A stretch of 64,000 nt of DNA from Mycobacterium gordonae. Lineage in GTDB: Bacteria > Actinomycetota > Actinomycetes > Mycobacteriales > Mycobacteriaceae. The translations under genes were made by a program, and so were the position numbers. Under the pieces are notes generated by a model that made no database searches, was not told the DNA's origin, and saw nothing but the letters and a program-made list of their open reading frames with translations. Numbering within the stretch: position 1 is the stretch's first letter; each line of letters opens with the position of its first letter. The stretch spans positions 3,690,739 to 3,754,738 of the forward strand of contig NZ_CP070973.1 in NCBI RefSeq assembly GCF_017086405.1, given 5' to 3'. This document shows positions 32,095-41,456 of the stretch, in pieces.

Positions 32095-35069
32095 CTTGCT
32101 ATGGCTCCCTCATTGTCGAAAGTCGTGCCGCTTGGCCGCGAGTTCGCTTCTGTCCGAACATCTTTGGAAGGCCACCAATTCGCCCGCCCGATCAGTGCCG
32201 CCAGCGCCGGCACGGTGATGGTGCGCACCACGAAGGTGTCTATGAGCAGGCCCATGCCGATGATGAACCCGGTTTGGATCATGGTTGAGACACTGCCGAA
32301 CAACAGGCCGAACATCGAGGCGGCGAAGATGACACCGGCCGAGGTGATCACCCCGCCGGTCAGACCTACCGCACGGACGATGCCGGTGCGGATACCGGAG
32401 GTTGACTCTTCGCGAATTCGCGTAACCAGCAACAGATTGTAGTCGGCTCCAACTGCCACCAACACGATGAATGCCGTCGCCGGCACGTTGAACGAGATGG
32501 CTTGGTGCAGTATCAACTGGAAGAAGAGCACTCCCACGCCCAAAGCCGACAGGTACGAGATCGCGACGGAGGCAATGAGATACAGCGGAGCCACGATCGC
32601 CCGGAGCAGAAGGATGAGAATCACCAGGACCACCAGCAGGGTGATGATGACGATCAGTCGAAGATCCTGGTTGTAATAGCTGCGCACCGCGCTGTAGATC
32701 GCGGTGGTGCCCAGCACCGATATCGATGCATCCGACAGCGAGGTATTTGGTTGGGCGCCGCGCGCCGTTTCGAGAATCGACGACACCTGGTCCATCGCAG
32801 CCGTGCTGAACGGATCGAACTTCGTTTCAACGACGTAGCGGACCGAGTGCCCGTCGGGTGAGATGAACAGCTTCGCGGCGTTCCTGAAATCGTCCGAGTT
32901 GAGCACCTGGAGCGGGATGTACATGCCTCCCATGGAGTTTGACGAGGCGTCCCGCTTCATCGACAGCAGAACGTCGGCCGCCTGGGTCAGGCCCAGACCC
33001 ATCTGCTTGGTCTGATCGACGAGTGCGCGCACGCCCTGCGCCAGCCGCCGGCTACCGTCGGCCAGTTGGTCGGCAACCCGCTGCAGATCCGCGATCTTCA
33101 GCAACGCGCCGGCGTTGTCGGGGGCCGCTGCCCGTAGACCATTGCCCACCGTCGCCAACAATGCGGTCAAACTCTTTACGACCGCCTGCAGGTCTTGTAG
33201 CCCCGGGGTAGCACTCAACGTCCCGTTGCTTCGCGCCGCGACCAGCTGCGCAACCCGGGACTGGCACGCGGGATCCGAGATGCACGCCGGATTCTTGCTC
33301 AACGCATCGAGCATCGAGTTCTCTGATGCCGCTATGCCATTGGCGAACTCCGAAGCAGGACCATCCGCAAGTGCACGGAGGTTGTCCAATTGATCGGCGG
33401 CTCCGGCAAGTTTTTGCCGCACCTGCCTCATGGTCGCGGTGAGCTGAGCCATCGGCCCACTGGCATCGTGGATTTGGTCGCGAACCTGGGCAAGGGCGGC
33501 AGCCAGTTGGTCGGCCCCGTTGGCCAGCGTGTCGAGGTCGTTGGTTCTTGCGCCGATCTGCGTCGAGGCGTCTGAAAGCTTTCCGCCGACCGCTCCGGCC
33601 TGGGAGCTGAGCTTGGTTTGGTCGAGCGGTTGGCCGTTCGGCCGCGTAATGCCTCGGACCGCAACGATATTGGGCAACTGGGAAACGCGTTGCGCCATCT
33701 GGTCCAAGTCGCTCAAGGCTTGCGGAGTCCGTAGATCGTGGGGTGAGCGCAGGTAAATGTACTGCGGCAAAAGCGCACTCGTAGCAAAGTGAGCAGCCAT
33801 CGTGGTGAAGCCGACGTTACTTGCCGCCGACGACGGCAATTGCAGGCGATCGTTATAAGAGGGGTGCAGGAAGGCCGCGCAGCCGGCCAGCGCGATCAGC
33901 AGGGCCAGACTGATCATCAGATGGGACTTGGGCCGACGGACGATATTGACCGCGGACCGCCGCCATATCCGGCCAGCGGAGCCCTGTCGTGGGCTCACCC
34001 ATCCACGCCGCCCGGCGAGCACCAGGATGGCAGGCAGCAGCGTGATGGCCGCAAGAAACGCAATCGTGATCGAAATCGCAAGCGCGGGACCAACAGTCGT
34101 GAACGCGGGCAGCCGGGTGAACATCATGCACAGGAAGGTGATGACAACGGTGGCAGCCGAGCCCGCGATGACCTTGCCGATCGAGCTCAATGCCTCGCGC
34201 ACCGCCCGGTCGGAATCGATGCCCGCCCGCAGCGATTCGTGGTAGCGGCTGATCAGGAAGACTGCATAGTCTGTGCCGGCGCCGACGACCATCGCCGTCA
34301 TCAACACCACCGTCAGCGCGGATACCCCTAACCCGGCCTGGGCCAGCGCGGACACGGTGCCCTGCGCCGCCACCACCGATGCCCCGATGGTGATCAACGG
34401 CACCACCATGGTCACCGGCCGCCGGTAGATCACCGCCAGGATGATCAGCACCAACAGGGCGGTAGCAATCTCGATCAGGTGCATGTCGTGCTTGATGACG
34501 ATCGACAGGTCTGCGACCATGGCGGCCTGCCCGGTCACCCCGGCTGTGAGCGAAGAGCCCGCCGTGACACGTTTGGCGATTTCGCTGATCCGTTGGTAGG
34601 CCGCGGTGGACTCCTGCGAGCCGACGGCGGGACGCAGCATCACCACCATATAGACGGCTTTGTTGTCGGAGCTAACCATCAGTGGCCGTAGTGCGGGTGT
34701 GGTCGCGAAGTCCTGCACGCCGGCTACATCGTGGGTCTCGCGGCGTAACGCGTCGGCCAGCTTGCGGTAGACCGCCTCATCGCCGGGTTGCAGACCCCGG
34801 TTATCGGTGAGAACCACGACCAGCGCGTTCTGGGCCGATTCGCCGAAATCCTTGGCCATCTGCTCGGCCGCCGCCATGGCTTGGGGCGGGAGCGGTTGAA
34901 GCGGTTTGCACTCCACCACTTTGGCCAACGGGGGGAAGGCCACGGCCAGCACAGCAACTGCGGCCAACCAGGTGGCGATCATCAGCCACGGCGCGCGCAC
35001 GACAAATCGACCCAAGACCGAGAACACGTCGATGCGCGCCCAGGTCCGTCCGGTGGATTGCTGGCGCAT
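32091..35069 (-). CDS. MmpL-family RND lipid transporter
   Basis: 992 residues from ATG 35069 (MRQQSTGRTWARIDVFSVLG); the frame is open 21 codons further. Two membrane bundles of six helices: one helix near residue 25 and five near 180-340, then one near 375 and five near 770-960. The family proton-relay Asp-Tyr pairs are present in GAGTDYAVFLISRYHE and AVGADYNLLLVTRI. Long extracytoplasmic loops carry coiled-coil-like repeats (about 450-680). MmpL proteins export lipids such as trehalose esters and glycolipids. No MmpS partner is adjacent. Its stop overlaps the acyltransferase start. The 5' flank (35133-35200) is unusually AT-rich. Confidence 0.92.
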   Translation of the reverse strand: MRQQSTGRTWARIDVFSVLGRFVVRAPWLMIATWLAAVAVLAVAFPPLAKVVECKPLQPLPPQAMAAAEQMAKDFGESAQNALVVVLTDNRGLQPGDEAVYRKLADALRRETHDVAGVQDFATTPALRPLMVSSDNKAVYMVVMLRPAVGSQESTAAYQRISEIAKRVTAGSSLTAGVTGQAAMVADLSIVIKHDMHLIEIATALLVLIILAVIYRRPVTMVVPLITIGASVVAAQGTVSALAQAGLGVSALTVVLMTAMVVGAGTDYAVFLISRYHESLRAGIDSDRAVREALSSIGKVIAGSAATVVITFLCMMFTRLPAFTTVGPALAISITIAFLAAITLLPAILVLAGRRGWVSPRQGSAGRIWRRSAVNIVRRPKSHLMISLALLIALAGCAAFLHPSYNDRLQLPSSAASNVGFTTMAAHFATSALLPQYIYLRSPHDLRTPQALSDLDQMAQRVSQLPNIVAVRGITRPNGQPLDQTKLSSQAGAVGGKLSDASTQIGARTNDLDTLANGADQLAAALAQVRDQIHDASGPMAQLTATMRQVRQKLAGAADQLDNLRALADGPASEFANGIAASENSMLDALSKNPACISDPACQSRVAQLVAARSNGTLSATPGLQDLQAVVKSLTALLATVGNGLRAAAPDNAGALLKIADLQRVADQLADGSRRLAQGVRALVDQTKQMGLGLTQAADVLLSMKRDASSNSMGGMYIPLQVLNSDDFRNAAKLFISPDGHSVRYVVETKFDPFSTAAMDQVSSILETARGAQPNTSLSDASISVLGTTAIYSAVRSYYNQDLRLIVIITLLVVLVILILLLRAIVAPLYLIASVAISYLSALGVGVLFFQLILHQAISFNVPATAFIVLVAVGADYNLLLVTRIREESTSGIRTGIVRAVGLTGGVITSAGVIFAASMFGLLFGSVSTMIQTGFIIGMGLLIDTFVVRTITVPALAALIGRANWWPSKDVRTEANSRPSGTTFDNEGAIAR

Positions 35070-35132
35070 GGAGAAGCTCTTCTCAATTAGGTCGGGCACG
35101 AATGGCCGTGGGAGCCATGGTCGACCACCCAA

Positions 35133-35228
35133 GGATTAGCCTATAGCAATAGTTGCATAGTGAATTAGTATGCTTTATCACACCAACGGCAGCTGATCCT
35201 CGAGTGAGAGGTTGATGGCCACCATCGC
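35133..35228 (-). promoter_or_regulatory. AT-rich promoter region upstream of mmpL
   Basis: The 96 bases between phosphoketolase and the mmpL open frame include a stretch (35135-35190) with far more A/T than its surroundings, on the minus strand containing CTATAGGCTAAT and TTCACTATGC. This is likely the promoter region for the mmpL-acyltransferase pair, but no well-spaced -35/-10 pair can be named. The compositional break also fits imported DNA. Confidence 0.35.
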
Positions 35229-37583
35229 CTAATCGGACCAGGTCCACCCCGAGATCTGCGGGTCGTCCGCACCGTGCTGACGGGTGTACTGGCGCGCCGA
35301 CAGGCGCGCGTCGACCATCCGCTGGCGCAGGCCGGCCGCGCTGCTGGCCAGACCGTCCACCCGGTCGATCACATCCATCACCAAATGGAAGCGGTCCAGG
35401 TCATTGAGCATCACCATGTCGAAAGGTGTCGTGGTGGTGCCGCGCTCCTTGAACCCACGCACATGCAGGTGGTGGTGGCCAGCGCGGCGATAGGTCAGCC
35501 GGTGGATCAACCAGGGGTAGCCGTGATAAGCGAAGATCACCGGCCTATCCGTCGTGAACAACGCGTCGAATTCCTTGTCCGGCAGGCCATGTGGGTGTTC
35601 GGTGTCGGGCTGCAGACGCATCAGGTCCACCACGTTCACCACTCGCACGGCCAGGTCGGGCACCTCGCGGCGCAGGATGTCCGCCGCCGCCAGCGTCTCC
35701 AGCGTCGGTATGTCACCGGCGCAGGCCAACACCACATCGGGCTCACCGTCGGCGGTACTGGCCCACGGCCAGATCCCCAGGCCCCGGGTGCAGTGCAGCA
35801 CCGCCTCGTCCATGGACAGATAAGACAGCGCCGGCTGCTTGCCCGCCACGATGACGTTGATGTAGTTGCGACTGCGCAGGCAGTGATCGGTCACCGACAG
35901 CAGCGTGTTGCCGTCCGGCGGCAGGTACACCCGGGTCAGCTCGGCCCGCTTGTTGGCGACCAGGTCGATGAAGCCGGGGTCTTGGTGAGACGCGCCGTTG
36001 TGGTCCTGCCGCCACACATGGGAACTGAGCAGGTAATTCAATGAGGCGATCGGCCGACGCCACGGTAGGTCGAGCGTGGTCGCCAACCATTTCGCATGCT
36101 GATTGAGCATCGAGTCGACGATGTGCACGAATGCCTCGTAGCAGTTGAACAGCCCATGCCGGCCGGTCAACAGGTAACCCTCCAGCCAGCCCTGGCACAG
36201 ATGCTCAGACAGCACCTCCATCACCCGGCCGTCGGGCGCGAGATGATCGTCATCAGGCTCGGTGCGCGAGACCCACACCCGGTCGGTGGCCCCGAACACC
36301 GCATCCAGGCGGTTGGAGGCGGTCTCGTCGGGCCCCATCAGCCGGAACCGATCCGGGTTCCGCTTGATCACGTCACGCAGAAACACCCCCAACACCCGGG
36401 TGGCCTCGTGCGTCGCGGCCGCCGGCCGCTCCACCGCCACCGCGTAGTCGCGGAAGTCCGGCAGGTCCAGATCATGCAGCAGCAGCCCGCCGTTGGCGTG
36501 CGGATTCGCACTCATCCGCCGATCACCCTGCGGCGCAATGGCTTTCAGCTCAGGCCGCAACCTGCCGCCGGCGTCGAACAGCTCCTCGGGGTGGTAACTG
36601 CGCAGCCACTCTTCCAGCTGCGCGCGATACTCGGGGTTGTCATGCGTGGCGGCCAGCGGGACCTGATGCGAACGCCAGGTGCCCTCCACCGGCCGGCCGT
36701 CGACCACCTTGGGACCGGTCCAGCCTTTGGGGGTGCGCAGCACGATCATCGGCCATACCGGCCGCTCGGCCGAACCGCCCGAGCGCGCGGCACGCTGGAT
36801 CGCCGCAATGTCGTCGAACGCGTCGTCCAGGGCGGCGGCCAGCTGCCGGTGCACACTCTCCGGGTCTTCCCCGGCCACCGTGATCGGCCGGTAGCCGTAG
36901 CCGCGCATCAGCGACTCGAGTTCGGCCTCCGGGATGCGCGCCAACACCGTCGGGTTGGCGATCTTGTAGCCGTTGAGGTGCAGGATCGGCAGCACCGCGC
37001 CGTCGACGGTGGGGTTCAAGAATTTGTTGGAATGCCAACTCGTGGCCAGCGGCCCGGTCTCCGCTTCACCGTCCCCGACCACGCAGGCAACCACCAGATC
37101 GGGGTTGTCGAACGCCGCGCCGTACGCGTGCACCAGCGCATATCCGAGTTCGCCGCCCTCGTGGATGGATCCGGGAGTCTGGGCAGCGACGTGGCTGGGA
37201 ATGCCGCCGGGGAACGAGAACTGACGGAACAGCTTGCGCAACCCGTCGGTGTCTTCCTCGATGCCGGTGTACACCTCGCTGTAGGTGCCTTCGAGGTAGG
37301 CGTTGGCCACCAGTCCGGGCCCGCCATGACCGGGCCCGGTGATGTAGATGACGTTGGCGTCACGGTTGCGGATGATGCGGTTCAGATGGGCGTAGATGAG
37401 ATTGAGCCCCGGCGTGGTTCCCCAATGGCCGAGCAGCCGGGGCTTGACGTGCTCAGCGGCCAGGGACTCGGCGAGCAGGGGATTGTCCAGCAGATAGATC
37501 TGACCGACCGACAGGTAGTTCGCGGCTCGCCAGTAGGCATCGATGAGGGCGAACTCGCCGTCGGAAAGACTCATAGGGCTCAT
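35229..37583 (-). CDS. xfp: Xylulose-5-phosphate/fructose-6-phosphate phosphoketolase
   Basis: 784 residues, a normal family length. A thiamine diphosphate enzyme that cleaves xylulose 5-phosphate or fructose 6-phosphate with phosphate to acetyl phosphate. Family motifs: LLGHWGTTPGLNLIYAHLNR, YITGPGHGGPGLVANAYLEG, SFPGGIPSHVAAQTPGSIHE and EGGELGYALVHAYGAA in the N-terminal domain, the ThDP/Mg motif VGDGEAETGPLATSWHSNKF, and DNNGASHQDPGF-like HNGASHQDPGFIDLV in the middle domain. It is absent from this place in M. tuberculosis. A decayed duplicate of its last ~97 bases lies at 30514-30610. It gives a short route to acetyl phosphate and pairs with gnd-type pentose metabolism. Confidence 0.95.
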   Translation of the reverse strand: MSPMSLSDGEFALIDAYWRAANYLSVGQIYLLDNPLLAESLAAEHVKPRLLGHWGTTPGLNLIYAHLNRIIRNRDANVIYITGPGHGGPGLVANAYLEGTYSEVYTGIEEDTDGLRKLFRQFSFPGGIPSHVAAQTPGSIHEGGELGYALVHAYGAAFDNPDLVVACVVGDGEAETGPLATSWHSNKFLNPTVDGAVLPILHLNGYKIANPTVLARIPEAELESLMRGYGYRPITVAGEDPESVHRQLAAALDDAFDDIAAIQRAARSGGSAERPVWPMIVLRTPKGWTGPKVVDGRPVEGTWRSHQVPLAATHDNPEYRAQLEEWLRSYHPEELFDAGGRLRPELKAIAPQGDRRMSANPHANGGLLLHDLDLPDFRDYAVAVERPAAATHEATRVLGVFLRDVIKRNPDRFRLMGPDETASNRLDAVFGATDRVWVSRTEPDDDHLAPDGRVMEVLSEHLCQGWLEGYLLTGRHGLFNCYEAFVHIVDSMLNQHAKWLATTLDLPWRRPIASLNYLLSSHVWRQDHNGASHQDPGFIDLVANKRAELTRVYLPPDGNTLLSVTDHCLRSRNYINVIVAGKQPALSYLSMDEAVLHCTRGLGIWPWASTADGEPDVVLACAGDIPTLETLAAADILRREVPDLAVRVVNVVDLMRLQPDTEHPHGLPDKEFDALFTTDRPVIFAYHGYPWLIHRLTYRRAGHHHLHVRGFKERGTTTTPFDMVMLNDLDRFHLVMDVIDRVDGLASSAAGLRQRMVDARLSARQYTRQHGADDPQISGWTWSD

Positions 37584-37626
37584 CTACCCGATTGTCGAGC
37601 CCTCAAATGAACTGCGCCTTACGAGC

Positions 37627-38487
37627 TCACTCCTCGCCGCGGGCGCGGGCCTCGTAGGCGCGCCGCTTCTCGACGTCGATCTGGTCGGTGAAGACGTGGT
37701 CGCCGCCGATCAAGCGGTTCAGCGCTTCTGCGGCGCGGCGTGGCCAGAACTTCTGCGACGTCACCATGGCACCGGCGATTCTCGTGATCCGCACCCGCGG
37801 CTTGGGCTGGGCCACCAACGAGACGATCGCATCGGCGATCTCGGCCGGCTCCGCGTTGCGGAAGCCCTTCATCCCGGGGGTGCCCGCCACGAGCTCGGTA
37901 TTGACGAAGGTCGGCAGCACCGACGAGAAATGCACGCCGGCCGAGCGGTACTCCAGCCGCGCCGAGTCGGTGAACCCGAGCACCGCGTGCTTGCTGGCAA
38001 CGTAGGTGGCCAGCCCGACGATGTGCATCTCCCCGGCCAGCGAGGCGATGTTGATGACGTGACCCTGGCCGCGCGGAACCATGCGCTGAGCCGCCAGCTT
38101 GCTGCCCAGAATGACGCCGTAGACGTTGATGTCGAGGATGCGCCGGGTCACTGCGTCGGGCTCATCGATGATCCGCCCCACCGGCATGATGCCGGCATTG
38201 TTGACCAGCACGTCGATGGGTCCGAGCTGACGTTCGACCTGATCCAGGAAATCGGAGAACGAATTCGCATCCGTCACATCGAGTTTGCCGTACACCTCGA
38301 GACCGAGGTCGGCACCCGATTCTTTGACCGTCGCTTCGTCGATGTCACCGATGGCGACTTTGGCGCCCAACTTGTGCAGCGCGGTCGCCGTCGCCAATCC
38401 GATGCCCCGCGCTCCGCCGGTGATCACAATGACTTTGCCGCGAACCTTTGCCGCACGCACCAACCCGACCGATCTCGAATCTGTCAT
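37627..38487 (-). CDS. Short-chain dehydrogenase/reductase (Rv1865c-like)
   Basis: 286 residues from ATG 38487 (MTDSRSVGLVRAAKVRGKVI), matching the length of Rv1865c; the frame extends upstream but that part is antisense to the acetyltransferase. Classical SDR with all elements: cofactor loop TGGARGIGLATATAL, VNNAGIMPVGRI, catalytic Ser region HVINIASLAGEMHIVGL and YVASKHAVLGFTDSARLEY. GDIDEATV after the second strand suggests NAD preference. Substrate unknown. It is divergent from the GNAT gene with a 33-base gap. Confidence 0.87.
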   Translation of the reverse strand: MTDSRSVGLVRAAKVRGKVIVITGGARGIGLATATALHKLGAKVAIGDIDEATVKESGADLGLEVYGKLDVTDANSFSDFLDQVERQLGPIDVLVNNAGIMPVGRIIDEPDAVTRRILDINVYGVILGSKLAAQRMVPRGQGHVINIASLAGEMHIVGLATYVASKHAVLGFTDSARLEYRSAGVHFSSVLPTFVNTELVAGTPGMKGFRNAEPAEIADAIVSLVAQPKPRVRITRIAGAMVTSQKFWPRRAAEALNRLIGGDHVFTDQIDVEKRRAYEARARGEE

Positions 38488-38520
38488 GCCAGACACGTTA
38501 GGCGGCTGGATACTGCAACC

Positions 38521-39039
38521 ATGACGGAGGTGCGCGACGCCGTGCCGGCCGACGCTCTCCAGGTGGCCGGGGTACACGTGCGATCGTGGCGGTCGGCCTA
38601 CCGGGGCCTGATTGCCCAGGACTATCTGGACAGCCTGACGCCCGAGTTGTGGGCGCATAACTACGACTTCGGACGGGTGGGCCTGCGGGTGCCCACCACC
38701 CTGGTCGCCGTCGCCGGCGAAACCGTGCGTGGATTTGCCAGCCTGGGGTTGTGCCGGGACGACGATCTGGCGGATCACGGCGAGCTGATGGCGATCTATG
38801 TCGACCCGACCTATTTGAACACCGGTACCGGATGTTTGCTGATCGGTGCCGCCCGGGAGCGGTTGGCTGCCCGCGGCTTCGCCGACGCAGCCCTGTGGGC
38901 GTTGCGAGGCAACGACCGGGCGCGCCGGTTCTACGAGCGTGACGGTTGGCTCCTGGACGGGACACGACGCACCCGCGTCTACGGCGGCAGGCCGGTGCAG
39001 GAGGTGCGGTATCGCCGCAGGCTGGGTTGGCTACGGTGA
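38521..39039 (+). CDS. GNAT-family N-acetyltransferase
   Basis: 172 residues from ATG 38521 (MTEVRDAVPADALQVAGVHV). The acetyl-CoA-binding motif A is ELMAIYVDPTYLNTGTGCLL with NTGTGC in place of the classic RxxGxG. The C-terminal motif B region ALRGNDRARRFYERDGW is typical of GNAT enzymes. Substrate unknown. It is separated from the CoA-transferase N-terminal fragment by three bases. Confidence 0.83.
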   Translation: MTEVRDAVPADALQVAGVHVRSWRSAYRGLIAQDYLDSLTPELWAHNYDFGRVGLRVPTTLVAVAGETVRGFASLGLCRDDDLADHGELMAIYVDPTYLNTGTGCLLIGAARERLAARGFADAALWALRGNDRARRFYERDGWLLDGTRRTRVYGGRPVQEVRYRRRLGWLR

Positions 39040-39042
39040 TGC

Positions 39043-39097
39043 CATGCCGGAGAAGCTCCTCGACGGAGTCCGTGTCGTGGACTTGGCGGTAGGGTGA
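39043..39097 (+). pseudogene. Detached N-terminal fragment of the double-domain CoA transferase
   Basis: ATG 39043 starts MPEKLLDGVRVVDLAVG and reaches a TGA at 39095-39097. This is the expected first strand of a CaiB/BaiF protein. The following bases in another frame read GDADAVTRLLADLGADVLKV, the natural continuation, so a one- or two-base change around 39091-39096 has broken the gene. Confidence 0.75.
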
Positions 39098-39149
39098 CGC
39101 CGACGCGGTCACCCGCCTGCTGGCCGATCTGGGGGCGGATGTTCTCAAG

Positions 39150-41456
39150 GTGGAGCCTCCCGGCGGCAGCCCGGCGCGCACGACCTTGCCGACGCTGGCG
39201 GGTACCGGCATCCCGTTCGCGGTGCACAACGCCAACAAACGCGGCACGGTGCTGGATCCGCACGACGCGGACGGACGTCGGCGATTGCACGACTTGGCCG
39301 GCTCGGCCGACATCCTGGTCGACACCGGGCAGGCCGTCGGCTACGGCACGTCCGGGGCCGAACTGGCCGACCGCTATCCGCATCTGGTGGTGCTGTCGAT
39401 CAGCGACTTCGGCGCGACCGGCCCCCGCTCGTCCTGGCGGGCCACCGACGCGGTGCTGTATGCGATGTCGGGAGCGCTGTCGCGCACCGGTCCTACCGTC
39501 GGTACCCCGGTGTTACCGCCGACCGGGATCGCCTCGGCGACCGCGGCGGCGCAGGCCGCCTGGGCGGCACTGGCCGCTTACTACAACCGACTGCGCTGTG
39601 GCGCGGGCGATTACATCGACTTCTCCCGATTCGACGCGGTGGTCATGGCGCTCGATCCAGCATTCGGCGCGCACGGGCAGGCCGCCGCGGGTGTCCGCAG
39701 CGGCAGCCGGTGGCGGGGTCGTCCCAAGAACCAGGACGCCTACCCGATCTATCCGTGTCAGGACGGCTACGTCCGGCTGTGTGTGATGGCACCGCGCCAG
39801 TGGCGCGGACTGCGCCGCTGGCTGGGGGAGCCGGAGGACTTCCAGGACCCCAGGTACGAGGCGATCGGCGCGCGGTTCGCGGCGTGGCCGCAGATCAGCG
39901 TGCTGGTGCAGGCGTTGTTCGCCGGAAGGACGATGAAGGAGCTGGTGGCCGCCGGGCAGGCGCACGGGGTGCCCATCGCCGCGGTGCTCACCCCCGCCAG
40001 AATCCTGGCGTCGGAGCATTTTCACGAGGTGGGGGCGATCACCGAAGCCGAATTGGCGCCGGGCGTGCACGCCCAGGTTCCCACCGGCTATTTCGTCGTC
40101 GACGGTGAGCACTGCGGCTTCCGCACACCCGCGCCTGCCGTCGGCCACGACGAACCGCGCTGGCCGGCCGATCCCGCGCCGGTACCGCCGCCCTCGGGCG
40201 AGGTCGGGGATTACCCCCTTCGAAACCTGAAGATCCTGGACCTCGGCATCATCGTTGCCGGCGGCGAACTCGGCCGGCTGTTCGGCGACCTGGGCGCCGA
40301 CGTCATCAAGGTGGAATCCGCCGAATACCCGGACGGTCTGCGGCAGGCCCGCGCCGGCGACGCGATGAGCGAGTCGTTCGCCTGGACCCACCGCAATCAC
40401 CGCGCGCTGGGCATCGATCTGCGCAGCGCGCAGGGCAAGGAGATCTTCGCCCGGTTGGTCGCCGAAGCCGACGCGGTGTTCGCGAACTTCAAGCCGGGAA
40501 CCCTGGCAGCCCTCGGGTTCGACTACGACACCCTCGCTGCACTCAACCCGCGGATCGTGCTCGCAGGCAGCAGCGCGTTCGGCAACACGGGTCCGTGGAG
40601 CACCCGGCTGGGTTACGGACCGTTGGTGCGCGCCACGACAGGCGCCACCCGGGCATGGACCTCCCACACCCCCGCCGACGACGGCCCCGCCCAGGGCGCC
40701 CGGCACGCGTTCTACGACGCCACGACGATCTACCCCGACCACGTAGTGGGCCGTATCGCCGCCACCCTGGCCCTGGCCGCGCTGATCCGCCGCGACCGCG
40801 AGGGCCAAGGCGCCCACGTGCACATCTCGCAGGCCGAGGTCGTCGTCAACCAACTCGACACGTTGTTCGTCACCGAGGCCGCCCTGGCCGCGGGCGTCGC
40901 GGAAGTCCGCACCGACGCCAGCGTGCACGCGGTCTGCCCGTGCGCCGGCGACGACGAATGGTGCGTCGTCTCGATCGGTACCGACACCGAATGGGATTGC
41001 CTCGCATCACTTTTGGGTGTTGGGACCGCCGATCGAGAGGCGCTGGTGGCCGAGCTCAAGCGGTGGACCACCGCCCGCGCACCGGTGCAGGCGGCCCAGT
41101 CGCTGCAGCAGGCCGGGGTGGCGGCGGGGCCGATGAACCGGCCGCCCGACATCCTCGAGGATCCTCAGCTGGCCGAGCGAAACCTGTTCAGCGACATGAC
41201 ACATCCGCTGATCGCGCGCGCGCTGCCCGCCGAAACCGGCCCCGCCCCGTTTCGGCATATTCCACCCGCGCCCCAACGTCCGGCGCCACAACCCGGCCAA
41301 GACACCCGGGCGATCTGCGAGCAGCTGCTGGGCATGAGCGCTGACGACGTCGAGGCGCTGATCGACCGGGGCGTACTGTTCGCAACGGAGGCACCGCAGG
41401 CACCGCAGGCACCGGAGGCACCGGAGGCACCGAAGGCTCAGGAGGCACGCCCGTGA
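39150..41456 (+). CDS. Double-domain family III (CaiB/BaiF) CoA transferase, Rv1866-like, 5' end frameshifted
   Basis: 768 residues from GTG 39150, with the true N-terminus (about 36 residues) lost by frameshift at about 39091-39097. Two CaiB domains: the first about 1-340 (VVLSISDFGATGPRSSW), the second about 350-750 beginning ILDLGIIVAGGELGRLFGDL with GADVIKVESAEYPDGLRQAR and RIVLAGSSAFGNTGPWSTR. Family III enzymes exchange CoA between carboxylic acids. The C-terminus carries an APQ/APE repeat tail. The stop overlaps the aldehyde dehydrogenase start (GTGA). Loss of the first strand should damage domain one; domain two is whole. Confidence 0.8.
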   Translation: MEPPGGSPARTTLPTLAGTGIPFAVHNANKRGTVLDPHDADGRRRLHDLAGSADILVDTGQAVGYGTSGAELADRYPHLVVLSISDFGATGPRSSWRATDAVLYAMSGALSRTGPTVGTPVLPPTGIASATAAAQAAWAALAAYYNRLRCGAGDYIDFSRFDAVVMALDPAFGAHGQAAAGVRSGSRWRGRPKNQDAYPIYPCQDGYVRLCVMAPRQWRGLRRWLGEPEDFQDPRYEAIGARFAAWPQISVLVQALFAGRTMKELVAAGQAHGVPIAAVLTPARILASEHFHEVGAITEAELAPGVHAQVPTGYFVVDGEHCGFRTPAPAVGHDEPRWPADPAPVPPPSGEVGDYPLRNLKILDLGIIVAGGELGRLFGDLGADVIKVESAEYPDGLRQARAGDAMSESFAWTHRNHRALGIDLRSAQGKEIFARLVAEADAVFANFKPGTLAALGFDYDTLAALNPRIVLAGSSAFGNTGPWSTRLGYGPLVRATTGATRAWTSHTPADDGPAQGARHAFYDATTIYPDHVVGRIAATLALAALIRRDREGQGAHVHISQAEVVVNQLDTLFVTEAALAAGVAEVRTDASVHAVCPCAGDDEWCVVSIGTDTEWDCLASLLGVGTADREALVAELKRWTTARAPVQAAQSLQQAGVAAGPMNRPPDILEDPQLAERNLFSDMTHPLIARALPAETGPAPFRHIPPAPQRPAPQPGQDTRAICEQLLGMSADDVEALIDRGVLFATEAPQAPQAPEAPEAPKAQEARP
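41382..41444 (+). repeat. Seven-unit 9-bp tandem repeat in the CoA-transferase tail
   Basis: Units of GCACCGSAG, the first and last diverged, encode ATE-APQ-APQ-APE-APE-APK-AQE. The repeat is in frame, so gain or loss of units would only change tail length. Likely a slippage hotspot. Confidence 0.85.

Noticed and set aside
36096..37610. 504-codon open frame antisense to phosphoketolase
   Set aside because: Shadow frame; the phosphoketolase motifs on the minus strand are unambiguous.
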